Under the pieces are notes generated by a model. It made no database searches. It worked only from the letters and a program-made list of their open reading frames with translations, and was not told the DNA's origin. Position numbers and translations under genes: made by a program. This document shows, one piece after another, positions 12,831-24,023 of a stretch of DNA of 64,000 bases (position 1 is the first letter of the stretch; every line of letters starts with the position of its first letter). This stretch comes from Lamellibrachia columna (Eukaryota; Annelida; Polychaeta; Sabellida; Siboglinidae), in the NCBI GenBank assembly GCA_963662155.1, contig OY759267.1, positions 37,275,778 through 37,339,777 of the forward strand. The letters run 5' to 3'.

Positions 12831-12990
12831 AATATGTTTAAAAATAGAATATTTGATAAGGGTGGGCTACACATAGGTGAGAAAATTGTTGGACTCTCGA
12901 TAAGCCAATGGCTTCCTTGTCCACTTGCCATCAGGAACTTGTTGTTTGGGATGGCAATCTTGTTAAATCTTGTTAAATCTAATAAATTCG

Positions 12991-13385
12991 CGAAAAAAGC
13001 TCCCTCTCGTAATTAGTTCCTCTGTAATGAAGTCGTTATTTGTTTTACTGCGATCTTCACGGGGACATCGATGGTATTGAGTGGGATCTCAGAAACACTG
13101 CCGTTACTTAATGACATATACCTAGTATTTATGTAATATAGTTAACTTATTGTAACTAATTGTAAACTTAGCTTAACTTATTTTACTTATTTGTACTTTT
13201 TTATCGCATTTGAATTTGTTTTACCTTGACAAACAGCGTGTTATAAATTACTAATTTATATTTATTTATTTGTGTATTACCAACGTCATGCATAACTTGC
13301 CCGCAGGAGCATTTACTCAAAGTACAGCTTGTCCGATCCGAGTTTGTGTCGTTATCTAAGACAACGGAACAATCGCTATTTCTGA
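12991..13385. other. AT-rich, no feature seen
   Basis: Sequence after the LINE 3' end, with many TAACTTA and TATTTATT runs and no gene signature. Confidence 0.5.
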
Positions 13386-13409
13386 ACGCAAATCAGACGG
13401 CGAGACGTC

Positions 13410-13492
13410 ATCGAGGTACGTCACATCTGGTATATTGCGTGACGTCAATGAGTTACGTCACGTCTGGCATAGACGTCAGGTGCATTATATAA
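13410..13492 (+). promoter_or_regulatory. CRE cluster with TATA box; candidate promoter or solo LTR
   Basis: Within 80 bp are a full palindromic CRE (TGACGTCA, 13440-13447) and CRE-like half-sites GACGTCAT, TACGTCAC (twice) and AGACGTCAG, followed by TATATAA at 13486-13492. This spacing is that of a polymerase II core promoter reading rightward. No convincing coding exon follows in the next kilobase, so a solo LTR promoter is a reasonable alternative. CREB/ATF binding is inferred. Confidence 0.45.
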
Positions 13493-13964
13493 CTATTCGA
13501 TTAATAGCAACACATATTTCCCGTTCTGAGCGAACATATCTTCGACCTCTGTATTCCGGGCACTGCGCCAGCGCAGTCTCGGCCTAAGCACTCTGTCTTA
13601 AGCGATCTTCCAACGAGACAGCAACACCTTCTTCCTGGAAACGTTCCATGATGTATCCTTAATAAACGCACATGTGAGTGATGGCATATTTGCCAAGATT
13701 ACGGCACTCCGGGGTATGCTGGTGCTGTGGTTCGGGCGGACAGCACGGTCGTGGATGAGGACGACAAGGTCGGCTTGTACTTTCACAGGTCAAACAATTG
13801 CTTAGGCGTTTTTCGTTTCAGAGAAATGTTGGACGAACATGTTAAAATGCACCAATGACTGCTCGTACCAGGAGTACTATATTACCTTTACCAGTCGTGT
13901 CCCTGCTCGGGGTAGGATCCGCTGTTAGAAACATGGCACTTTAGCGACAGCAGGCAGCAGGCAT
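13493..13964. other. No gene recognised downstream of CRE/TATA cluster
   Basis: Moderately GC-rich sequence; short open frames only, no domain similarity. It may be the transcribed part of an LTR or an untranslated exon. Confidence 0.35.
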
Positions 13965-13966
13965 CA

Positions 13967-13998
<32 letters not shown>

Positions 13999-14024
13999 TG
14001 CACGCACGCACGCACGCACGCACG
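13965..14024. repeat. (ACGC)n microsatellite
   Basis: About 14 tetranucleotide units with one GCATGC interruption, ending in two CACGAGTC units. Confidence 0.95.
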
Positions 14025-14040
14025 AGTCCACGCACGAGTC

Positions 14041-14185
14041 CACGACAGGTTGTACATTGACCGCTGTGTGAGATGTTTTTCTTCCCCTGGCACAGTCAGG
14101 TAGAAGGGCCCCACGGCTTATAGTACATTATCCGAAAGACACATATTTCCAACTTCCTCCCCACATGCCAAGGTGCTGCGCTAGT
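14041..14185 (+). mobile_element. SINE body fragment
   Basis: Aligns by eye with 61677-61820: both have ACGACAGGTTG(T/C)ACATT, TCAGGTAGAA, ATGCCA(G)GGTGCT and CTAGTCGG in order. The shared core CAGGTAGAAGGGACC also occurs at 57030-57285 next to a tRNA-like head, so this is a headless piece of the same SINE family. The final GCTGCTGCGCTAGTCGG is repeated three times up to 14223. Confidence 0.65.
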
Positions 14186-14223
14186 CGGCTGCTGCGCTAG
14201 TCGGCTGCTGCGCTAGTCGGCGC
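14164..14223. repeat. 18-bp tandem repeat at SINE edge, 3 copies
   Basis: Three copies of GCTGCGCTAGTCGGCTGC follow the SINE fragment directly. Confidence 0.85.
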
Positions 14224-14402
14224 AAGTCATTTATCAACATATTCTAACAATACAAATGTCATGATCATTTGATTAAGACAATTAGTACAACTGCTTTGTG
14301 GTTGCGCATTGCTTTTAGATGTGAGTTTTTACTACAGTCAGAGTATTTTTATAAGCGTGTTGCACAAAAGAGATTGTTCTGCCAAACAATATAAACGAAA
14401 TC

Positions 14403-14474
14403 CTCCCAGTCGGGGAATTGAACCCCGGTCTCCCGCGTGACAGGCGGGGATACTAGCCACTATACTAACTAGGA
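14403..14474 (-). tRNA. tRNA-Asp (GUC)
   Basis: A 72-nt minus-strand gene starting TCCTAGT at 14474. The acceptor stem pairs over all seven positions (TCCTAGT with ACTGGGA, one T-G wobble). The D arm follows as TAGTATAGTGGC, the anticodon loop is CTGTCAC with anticodon GTC, and the T arm is CCGGGGTTCAATTCCCCG with a perfect stem. The discriminator base is G, as required for tRNA-Asp. The internal A and B boxes are intact, so polymerase III transcription is likely. The downstream T-run is short (TTTCGTTT), which is a weak terminator. Length and sequence match animal cytosolic tRNA-Asp closely. CCA is not encoded, as expected. Confidence 0.93.
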
Positions 14475-15050
14475 CTGGACGGCGACGATTGAATGTGTAT
14501 GCTCGCTCACGCGTCTGTTATAATGACCATTTAATTTTATTTTCAATCTAAAAATTCCCTAATTTATTTTTACTCAGCCATGTAATAAGCCAACAGTAAC
14601 GGTAACCCGAAATGTACATAAAACAAAATGTACACAGCAAACATCTTGTCTATAGTTCTTTCTGTATCGGTTCATCTTTCTATACTCTTGAATGAGAAGC
14701 AGTGTAGGTGGGTGGATCGAATACTAAGCTAATCACAGATGTGCACGAACTCAGCCTACATAGATTAAGAGGAAATCATATATTAAACATGTTTTAATGT
14801 TGATTTATTATGATGATAACAATATTTTTAAACGTATGGCAGTAGAATGACTATAGTGTTTTATTCTCGCAGAAGATGATAACTTTTTGGAACAAGAAAA
14901 AAAGAGAGTTTATTTGGAACATGGCATTTGCCAATTGTGTAAAGATTAGCAATGAGACTATGTTTAAAACAAAATTGACGCAATCATACAAGGGCGGACC
15001 ACAAACAGAAATGTTGATTAGTCGATTTTTCTTTGCCTACGTGTCATCTG
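14475..15050. other. No recognisable feature
   Basis: AT-rich sequence without coding or repeat signal. Confidence 0.5.
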
Positions 15051-15309
15051 GAGCGTGGTGTTGTGGGTGGCAATCCTGCTCGATCTGGAGCGTGGTGTTG
15101 TGGGTGGCAATCTTGCTCGATCTGGATCGTGGTGTTGTGGGTGGCAATCCTGCTCGATCTGGAGCGTGGTGTTGTGGGTGGCAATCCTGCTCGATCTGAA
15201 GCGTGGTGTTGTGGGTGGCAATCGTGTTCGATCTGGAGCGTGGTATTGTGGGTGGCAATCCTGCTCGATCTGGAGCGTGGTGTTGTGGGTGGCAATCCTG
15301 TTCGATCTT
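15051..15309. repeat. 37-bp minisatellite, 7 copies
   Basis: Seven units of exactly 37 bp (259 bp) starting GAGCGTGGTGTTGTGGGTGG, with three to four point variants. Open frames on both strands here are by-products: the period is not a multiple of three, so the phase shifts at each copy without meeting a stop. Confidence 0.96.
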
Positions 15310-16730
15310 TTTTAATGTGCCTGTTTAAAAATGGTTGTATACCAGTTTTCGGTCTTTGAAATGAAGTAGGAGCATCTTTCATGTAAAGTCTCCCCACCTT
15401 AAAGGTAAAGGTACAGGGTTTGAATATCGGCCTGGTCCTTCTTCGGCATGCAGTGTAAATGTGATATTCGGGCTGAACGTTTCAAATTATATATAGTTTT
15501 GCCATTTAACATGATTTTATAATTTCAGAAAAATCAGACGTTGTACCAGTAACGATACAAATTAATACTCCCTTGAACTGGTTCGGGCGACTATTAATCG
15601 AATATGCAAGGATTCAGTGTGAAGTGGGACTTATTTTAACAACAAGACCACGGGGACAATACTGGCGATGGCAACATATTGTAGGAGATTGTAAAAGCGA
15701 GCTGCCTGTCGGCGTAATCCCCTAATAAACACGTGGATCTGTGTACAGAGGCAGTGCAGAAGATTAAAACCTTATTAAGACCGTCTTTGTGCACTTGTAA
15801 GCCCGTGGCGACACGTGTAGTCGCGGCTGCTGTTCTGTGGACACTGACTTGCGCAATGTCCTGGCGGAAGTCACCGCCGCCGTTGCTGGTTTGTGTAACG
15901 ACAGACAGTACAATTTCCGATATCCTCTTTTAGATGCCACCCAAATCTATGTATTGTTCAATTTGTTGATGGTAGCGTTCTAAACGTCTGTTCTGCTTAT
16001 GTGTTCAATTGCAGATTGATGAAAGCACTTGACACTTATAGCGACTCAGGTGAAGCTGCAAAATACTAAACTTTATGAGCCAGAAATAGCACATCTGAGA
16101 TCATATAAAAGGAATCAAACTGTTTCACACGATGGATTCGACTGGAATGGGTTCTATCTGTTTTAGGCCTAAAGTATAGAGTCACTATATTAGATAGCCA
16201 GTTTACTGTGTAATAATTATATAATTTAGATGCGTCGTGTCACTAGTGTTGATATAGTTCAGTGTTTATATTATTAACGAATGTTAGCGGAAGCTTTACA
16301 TCAGTTTCGACTTCTGCTTTTCAATTTTCCAATGTGTACAATTAATAATTTGTCTATTTTTGTATAAATTTGCTTTGATTCTGGAAATACGTTTATTTTT
16401 ATATTTTATATTTATGATATTTTATTGCGCATAAGGAACTAAAGCAGATATTATTCATTAGACTAACATGTAATTTATAATTGATTATGTGAACGGCGTC
16501 CGCTGCCTCATCACTGGTGTTTACATTGTAAACAGACATGTTCTTTTCCGCATTACGTAGCGTGGCGTTGGTTTTGAACACTTGTGTATTGACACATTTT
16601 CTGCGCATGCGGACTTGACAACTTCCCGGCAGCAGAATTGGCGCACGACAGCAAATATCAGTGAAAGGACAATTGAAACTTAACGAAGTTTTCACATTAT
16701 ATCGGCGGCGATAAAAGTTATTAGTAATTT
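15310..16730. other. No recognisable feature
   Basis: Low-complexity AT-rich sequence with moderate CpG at 15650-15880. No domain or RNA gene seen. Confidence 0.5.
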
Positions 16731-16751
16731 ACACCTTATAATATAAGGTGT
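16731..16751. repeat. 21-bp near-perfect palindrome
   Basis: ACACCTTATA and TATAAGGTGT, 10-bp arms around a single A. Could be a protein-binding palindrome or a collapsed foldback element. Confidence 0.85.
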
Positions 16752-18817
16752 ATCACGTTATGTCTCATGTAGACATGGTAGGCCGAAGTTAAGCTAGATT
16801 AGTGTGTCCGGCCTCTGCCTGTGTACCTCGTTGAGACAGAGTCATTGTCTTTCATGACAAGCCATGGACGATGAGAACTTCAAATGCAATACGTACCCTT
16901 TTGTTACACCGTTATCCAGAGCCTTCCGAAATCATTATGTGCGTATTCACCAGCAACTTTTGATTTTGAACATTACATTTTTTTTCATTATCCGTTACAC
17001 GCCTATAGAACACCTGATAATGTTCATGTTTTGAACACTTTTATGTGTTTTGAAAAATAAAGACGCTGGTGTTACATACTTGAACGCGGTTGTTCTATTC
17101 CTTGATTTAGAACGCTTAAATGTGTTATTATCCATTACAATTTAGTATTAATTTTAGTGCTCAATATATGAACACTTTTGTTTAGTGTGTATATATACAC
17201 CAGCACCAATAACAACATTTAGAAACAAAACATTTTGTAATGACTCCATCAAAGATATACGACTGGTGATTGTAGCGCCACGTGTTCCCAAACACTCGGT
17301 CATTGACGAAAACGGCCTAAGCAGTTTTCGTTATTCGATTATGTCTCTTGCATTGGCAATCAACGGGGGCTGTGACGTCAGTTTACCGCTAACGACTGCA
17401 CAATTTAATTCCAAGAGGTGGATAAGGCGAAATCAAATGAAAACACCGCTGCTATTGTAGCGCAAATCTCATAATAAGTCGTGTGCTTTAATTTCGCATT
17501 TATTTCTCTGATTACTCTGACTGTGATCGGGACAGGCAAACATAACTATGACAATCGAGTTATTCTGATTAGAAAATCTGATCACCACGTTTCGGTGGCG
17601 TCGCACTGTTACGGAACACTCGATTATTAAGCCTTCAGCGCCCGGTGAAAATCAATAGCATCTGCCCAAGCAGCAATTTATGCGCGAAAATTAAATTCGC
17701 TCCGGCAACATTGTTTAAGTACGCCATCATAACATCGTTGGTTTGGCACCATACCGAATAAACTACACATGAAACCGGTGAACTAACAAAATTAAGTGTT
17801 GCATCGACGTCAACATCGCAGTGACGACGCGAAGACGTAACGTTTCGAACGGACCATTCAATGGATGACGTCACGGCGTCGCGGCCATTTGTCGACGGTG
17901 CAAACCAACTTATGCGCCATTAAGCGTTTTGCACTTCAGCCAATTGGAGCGATGCCAATTCGCGCAGAAACAATGCGATTATCGCCGTCGTTTTCCACTT
18001 GATTGTCAACTCAAGTTAACGCCGACAATTCGGTTTGTGCCAGGAAGTGGACGGTGAATCAGGCGTTGGTCATTCTCGACCGTCTGAACAACGATGTCTG
18101 CACGGTGGCATTGGAGTATTGGGCATACGCTATTTCTCAATGTAACGATTCAATGACACATCTATGATTTCACGGCAACATTCACATTGATAGGAAAAGA
18201 CACATTCAACGAACAAGCGAGGTGACAAAATGCATGGTGAACTGAACACGGTATTAAGAGGACCACTAAATAGACGAATATTTATCATTCCATGTCCTGT
18301 GAGTTTCGTCGAGACAATAATATAGGGTAACCCCGGGCAAAGTGATTCACTTATACTTTTGATGACACGTATTAACAATCACTTCTCTCCACCGGTCGTA
18401 TGTAGTTAACAGATAATCAGAAACCCACAATTTCGTATCTCGATGTCCCTTATAATACATTGCTTTCTGAAACCGTGGATCTTGATATGCAGATTAAGAT
18501 CATTTGTCATTCTATACAGTTGTAAATGCGACTACTGACTCAATTGTATTTATTTATTTTTTTAATGCACGGTATATTTTCGTGTGGTAAATATGTAGGG
18601 TAGGGTGGTGCAAGACGCCACCATGCGAAAACATTGTTACCCCCTCCAACTAGCCATCAAATACCAATTTCGAGACAGCCGGATGGAGTCACACACGGAA
18701 TGTCCGTCCGAGTAAAACATGGATGCAGCAGAAGCAAACGATAAGGAAAAATAAGCATTAAAATCGTCGTCGTTATAAAATTCGTCCTTACCAAAGTGGG
18801 ACTGTGTACAACAGCTG
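16752..18817. other. No gene; CpG-rich candidate control region 17580-18110
   Basis: Within 17580-18110 CpG is frequent and there is a perfect CRE (TGACGTCA, 17866-17873). No long open frame with domain similarity. A conserved non-coding element is possible but cannot be shown from one sequence. Confidence 0.35.
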
Positions 18818-19053
18818 GAGACAACTAAGACAACTGAGACAACTGAGACAACTGAGACAACTGAGACAACTGAGACAACTGAGGCAACTGAGACAACTGA
18901 GGCAACTGAGACAACTGAGACAACTGAGACAACTGAGACAACTGAGACAACTGAGACAACTGAGACAACTGAGACAACTGAGGCAACTGAGACAACTGAG
19001 ACAACTGAGACAACTGAGACAACTGAGACAACTGAGACAACTGAGACAACTGA
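18818..19053. repeat. 9-bp minisatellite, GAGACAACT, ~26 copies
   Basis: Units GAGACAACT with a GAGGCAACT variant at irregular spacing. Because the period is nine, every frame on both strands is a three-residue peptide repeat; none is a real gene. Confidence 0.97.
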
Positions 19054-19808
19054 AGTAAATGCACACACTAGGCTATTGCGATTATAGCAGTGGTATAAAT
19101 ATATCAGTTTAGGGCGATATATGAAACAAATATTCAAATAAAGAAATTATAATATTGGAAACGGCCAGAGGGATTGTCTCATGGGTGAGTGGCTTCTTAC
19201 CCCACCATAGGAAACTCCGCTAAAATGGCTATAACTTTTTTCACAGAGACTAGGTACGTCAACAATTTAAACGCACGGAATGTACCTAAGATAATGAATT
19301 AGATCACCCATAGCCAATAAACGATATCTACCGAAAGGATTATATCCCGCATACGATTTCCCCTTAAGGGGGCGCCTGCCCTAACTATCTGATTTCTGAA
19401 TTCCCTAATGCTTTTAGCAGGTGTTTTTGCAGTGGCTTGTAATGGACAAAGTGTCACAATTGACGCTTTAATTTTGATTAGTTTTTAAAGGAATTTGACA
19501 TAGTATTTCTTCAGACATTATAAATAACATGTAATTAACCTGGCGTGGCTGTATGACTTCCTGTGTTAATGATGACTTCCATGGCTTGATATCTCTATGT
19601 TTACAATTATTGAGAGGTCACAATAACTTCGCAGCTTAGAGACTTATTATATAGGTATCATACACACACTGTTCAATGTCGACACATATTGTTTGGCAAC
19701 TCCATCCACACACTGGACCCGCTTGGACTGTCTCCTCTAAGCTGCTCCGTGGAGAACGCGCCGAACACTGCAAGAACCTAGACGAGTTGCTCTGGGCATT
19801 AGACGTAG
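19054..19808. other. No recognisable feature
   Basis: Single-copy-looking sequence with no open frame of note. Confidence 0.5.
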
Positions 19809-20298
19809 CATTTGACGGGTATAGGAGTCAATGCTAAGCTTCAGTAAGGAGTGGAAACATTTGACGGGTATAGGAGTCAATGCTAAGCTTCAGTAAGGAG
19901 TGGAAACATTTGACGGGTATAGGAGTCAATGCTAAGCTTCAGTAAGGAGTGGAAACATTTGACGGGTATAGGAGTCAATGCTAAGCTTCAGTAAGGAGTG
20001 GAAACATTTGACGGGTATAGGAGTCAATGCTAAGCTTCAGTAAGGAGTGGAAACATTTGACGGGTATAGGAGTCAATGCTAAGCTTCAGTAAGGAGTGGA
20101 AACATTTGACGGGTATAGGAGTCAATGCTAAGCTTCAGTAAGGAGTGGAAACATTTGACGGGTATAGGAGTCAATGCTAAGCTTCAGTAAGGAGTGGAAA
20201 CATTTGACGGGTATAGGAGTCAATGCTAAGCTTCAGTAAGGAGTGGAAACATTTGACGGGTATAGGAGTCAATGCTAAGCTTCAGTAAGGAGTGGAAA
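19809..20298. repeat. 49-bp satellite, 10 apparently identical copies
   Basis: Ten head-to-tail units of exactly 49 bp (490 bp), each starting CATTTGACGGGTATAGGAGT and containing AAGCTT. I see no variant between copies, which implies very recent expansion or efficient homogenisation. Confidence 0.97.
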
Positions 20299-22013
20299 CA
20301 ATATTCGTTTAATTCGAACTGTGGACGTTGTATTAGGATTGGCCTGCAGTATAATATTATTGTTGTAAGTGTTGCAACTGGCCATGCAGAGGTCAAAGTT
20401 CGGAAACTGTCTCCGAAATAGATGTTTTAAATGTATGCATATTTCAAAGAACAATTACACTGATTGTACACTCTAAAAACTAAAGTGCTGAAATCTAACG
20501 CTTTCCAAGAATGTTTGACACCTAAAGTGTAGTGTAAGAATTATTCGAACACTTTTAAGTGTCAGGTTGTAACACTCGAGAAAGAGCATTTCTAACACTT
20601 GCCAGTGTATTTCGCGAGTTCGCTAGTATACTCAACCAGATGGGTGTCGATTTGACCCTGTACTTGATTTGGTTTTGACTGGCCAACTCGATGCATTCCG
20701 CCATTATTTTGATTTATGCCAACGAGATCCATCTCCGTTGTAACTATTACGAAGTACGAACATTATTAGTTTGATGCGTGCTTTTCTATAATATAAAACA
20801 TGAAGAATGCAATATCTAAAATTTGTAATTTGATCTATGATAGCATCATTCGCAGTCTGAGTCATTGTGGATGGACGTCGATTTTGTTGACCTGTTTTGC
20901 CGATCATTGTATGATCGACGTTTTGTCGCTCTCCTCTTTATCCCTGAAGTCCAGGGTGAGGCTGGCATCGATCCCGGTCGTCGAAGTTTATCTATTCTTA
21001 ATTTCACATTTATCATCCAGTTGTATACTACATGTAATTGATTCAAACAAAACATAGCCATTTGCAACTACAATTAAGAATATCGCACGAATGGTTTACT
21101 AAGAAAACCTTGTTGAACATACGGCATGTTAATTTCTGCGCCATATCATTAGAACATCCTACACCACGAGTGTCACAGGCAATATTCGCCCACCAAATGA
21201 GAATATACTTGTATTCACATATTGCTATACTTGCCAATAGGATATGGCCATGCTGTTTGCGTCCAAGCTCAACTTATGTAATATATGTTGGCCTTTCATT
21301 ATTTAAAGTAGTCCTCTTTCTGTCAACACAGAACGTTTGTTTGAGACGTTGCATTGGGTCTGTGTATACCGGCTTCATTTAATACGTCACAAGTAGTCTA
21401 GGTTATCCCGATTTCATAGAACTACGCAAGCGTTTATTGGTCGCGCTGGTTAACATGTCAATCCTCAGTCAACCGGAGATAGTTTTTATTATCTCATTTA
21501 GGTGCATAGCCCCAAAACCATGACTTTTGTTTCGCTTTAAGCATTGTGGCAAGTCTTTAGTCTGTATAGTATATCACACAGGGAAAGACAATCTCCTCAA
21601 AGTAATTGATTCACTCACATCAGCTATAGCCTGTCAGGCACTAATCCTATCGTGAGTTGTCAATTTTTTATTGAAACCCTTGAGAAGTTTCATCCATCTA
21701 AGACCGTTAACGTATTTAGATGCTTAGTAAAACGACTTAGTGTATTTTTATGTTAGGTTACACATTTTTAAATTGCATAATGGATGCATCTGTGACATGA
21801 TGGATTAATACGGGGATATTTAAAATAAACCAAACATATCATTATATTGCAATACTTATGAAATATTCGTAATATTGTATTCCAAATTTCAACAACTATA
21901 TAATAAATACTTCGCAAAACTGAACATTTATATACTACTGCAGTAGTACTGTGATAAACAATAAACGAAATATTGTGTCCATAATTGGTCTATGGGCACG
22001 CACACTCATACAA
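20299..22013. other. No gene recognised
   Basis: Contains a stretch at 20468-20622 in which AGTGT/ACACT words recur in both orientations, possibly an old foldback element. Nothing else supported. Confidence 0.4.
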
Positions 22014-22014
22014 A

Positions 22015-22090
<76 letters not shown>

Positions 22091-22092
22091 CG
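22014..22092. repeat. (ACGC)n microsatellite
   Basis: About 19 uninterrupted tetranucleotide units. Confidence 0.97.
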
Positions 22093-22224
22093 ACCCCCCA
22101 CACAACCAAACAAACAAATATATGTATGAGGCATTTTGTTTATTTCATGGCGTATATACAAGTTCAATTATCGCGACTTAATGATTATTGGAATTCAATA
22201 ATTATTATATAAATCAACCATGCT

Positions 22225-22316
22225 GTTTGTTATAAGCAAACAAGACATTTACCACAACATATCCACCAACGTTTGTTATAAGCAAACAAGACATTTACCA
22301 CAACATATCCACCAAC
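22225..22316. repeat. 46-bp direct duplication
   Basis: Two adjacent copies beginning GTTTGTTATAAGCAAACAAG, essentially identical. Confidence 0.95.
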
Positions 22317-22930
22317 GTATTATTACTTCTATACAATTTTACTTTCAATGTCAGCACTTGAATCTGGTAGAACAATTAATTACATGCGCTGCTGGCGTCT
22401 CTAGCGCAAACCTTGTTTACAACTGAAAACGACTGCAGTTATTTCTTTGGATTTCCTTGGCAACTGATTTACATATACCCGCATGACCTGTTAACGCATG
22501 CATGTGTGATTCGATTATATGTAATAGTTGATACTACATATGCATATACTGTACATGTAAGATTATATACACATACCTGAGTCAAAACGTCAGTATTTAT
22601 AAATAATTTACACCATTCACCAGAGGTAGACTTGGCCACATTCACGTTAACCATTTTCCGTAATTGTTAGTGTTGTTTTCTTAACGAAACAAATATATAC
22701 AAATTCAACAATTCTACGTGAAGCATTTATAAAACTGCTCGTCTGAATATTCAATAAATAAACGAATGGTAGTAAAAACCTGGGCTGCGCGACACAAACT
22801 AAGCTTATCACGCATGCTATATTAGCAACATTATCACTAATGATGTCCTACAGGTGTATATTATCATAGTGTTTAGAATGTGAAACAGAACTCCGACTAA
22901 CTATCTTCACATCATTTTCTTCAACGGAAG
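22317..22930. other. No recognisable feature
   Basis: AT-rich; no coding or RNA signal seen. Confidence 0.5.
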
Positions 22931-22931
22931 C

Positions 22932-22965
<34 letters not shown>

Positions 22966-22976
22966 ATATATATAAT

Positions 22977-23046
<70 letters not shown>
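22931..23046. repeat. (TA)n microsatellite with TATTATA interruptions
   Basis: About 116 bp of TA repeat; the 5' half is punctuated by TATTATA/TATAATA. Confidence 0.96.
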
Positions 23047-23047
<1 letters not shown>

Positions 23048-23814
23048 CAGTTTCCCACATACACGTACTAAACAATTTGAACACAGATCGTATAATTTCC
23101 TGCATATAAAAACAACATACAATTGTCATAGTATACGTGCATTGTACATTAGACGTGAGCGCACTTCGAGCCATGATTACTTCGTCAATATATACATTAT
23201 GTCCATTCCTGCCGAGCTTAACACGTATGTCGCTCAACAAGAGTGTCGGTGGATTCCACGCGTAGACTGGCGTGGTGCACACCGGTTGTATATGGATGTG
23301 TGTGTCGACACATGCGCCAAGAAAACGTCATGCTGAAGGTATTACGGGAAACAGCCGAATAAATGCACCGTGCATTCTACAGCATAGCCGGAAAGGAATC
23401 GCGTTACAAGATATTTCGAGGCAGTTATATTAAGTAGGGTTGTTAGACATACTATCAGACTCTAATGGTTGCACCTTAGAGGTATAGAGGTATGTTGTGT
23501 ACATATTTAATACTAAATAAATATTTAATAGTATTTAATTTTTAATACGTATACACAATAAAGGAAACATTACATTTATGAACACTATTGCTGATTTAAC
23601 ATCCCATAAATAATGGGATGTTACTGCGGAACTACAAAGAGCACACAGACATATAATATGAAATAGACTGAGGAGAACGCTGAGTGAAACACGGACTAGG
23701 TCAAAGATTAACAAAGAAAGGATTAAAACGAAAGCCATTAATTCCGGTGTTCACCTTGAGAAAGAAAACACATCGAAGACCTATTAGTAATTTCATTGAG
23801 ACATCAAATTCAGA

Positions 23815-23817
<3 letters not shown>
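23047..23817. other. No recognisable feature; 3' flank of snail
   Basis: Lies downstream of the snail stop codon on its strand and may include its 3' UTR. No convincing AATAAA on the minus strand was found close to 24024. Confidence 0.4.

Positions 23818-23871
<54 letters not shown>
23818..23871. repeat. (GA)n microsatellite
   Basis: About 27 uninterrupted GA units, 150 bp beyond the snail stop codon, so possibly within its 3' UTR. Confidence 0.97.
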
Positions 23872-23874
<3 letters not shown>

Positions 23875-24023
23875 TCAGAATGTAAAGAGTAGTTATTAAA
23901 TACATGTCCGTGAACATCTTAAACCAACTAAGAGAAACTGAGCTGAGAACAAATGTTAAATACACGACTAGAAGACAAAACGTAATAACATATTGGAAAG
24001 TATATACACTTCGTTTCCCTCAC

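Larger units (their letters stand above)
10380..12990 (+). mobile_element. CR1/L2-like non-LTR retrotransposon (LINE), decayed
   Basis: A single LINE on the plus strand, with endonuclease then reverse transcriptase in the usual order. The 5' limit is uncertain; the first usable Met is at 10491. The 3' end is set by comparison with the copy at 36535-36804 and by the short direct repeat TCTTGTTAAA/TCTTGTTAAA at 12958-12980. Multiple frameshifts, stops and a large deletion in the RT make it non-autonomous. Its 3' end occurs three more times in the window. The clade call (CR1/L2/Rex1 type) rests on motif style, an APE-type endonuclease and the repeated 3' tail. Confidence 0.85.

Noticed and set aside
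15051..15309. CRISPR-like array (regular repeats with spacing)
   Set aside because: Units are contiguous 37-bp tandem copies with no unique spacers, in a eukaryotic genome.
18637..19137. Long open frames of Val/Ser, Leu/Arg/Gln or Ser/Cys/Leu repeats
   Set aside because: Direct consequence of a 9-bp minisatellite; all frames on both strands are open.
20468..20622. AGTGT/ACACT-rich stretch as a MITE, with similar words at 16985-17180
   Set aside because: The words recur, but I could not align the two regions or define terminal repeats.
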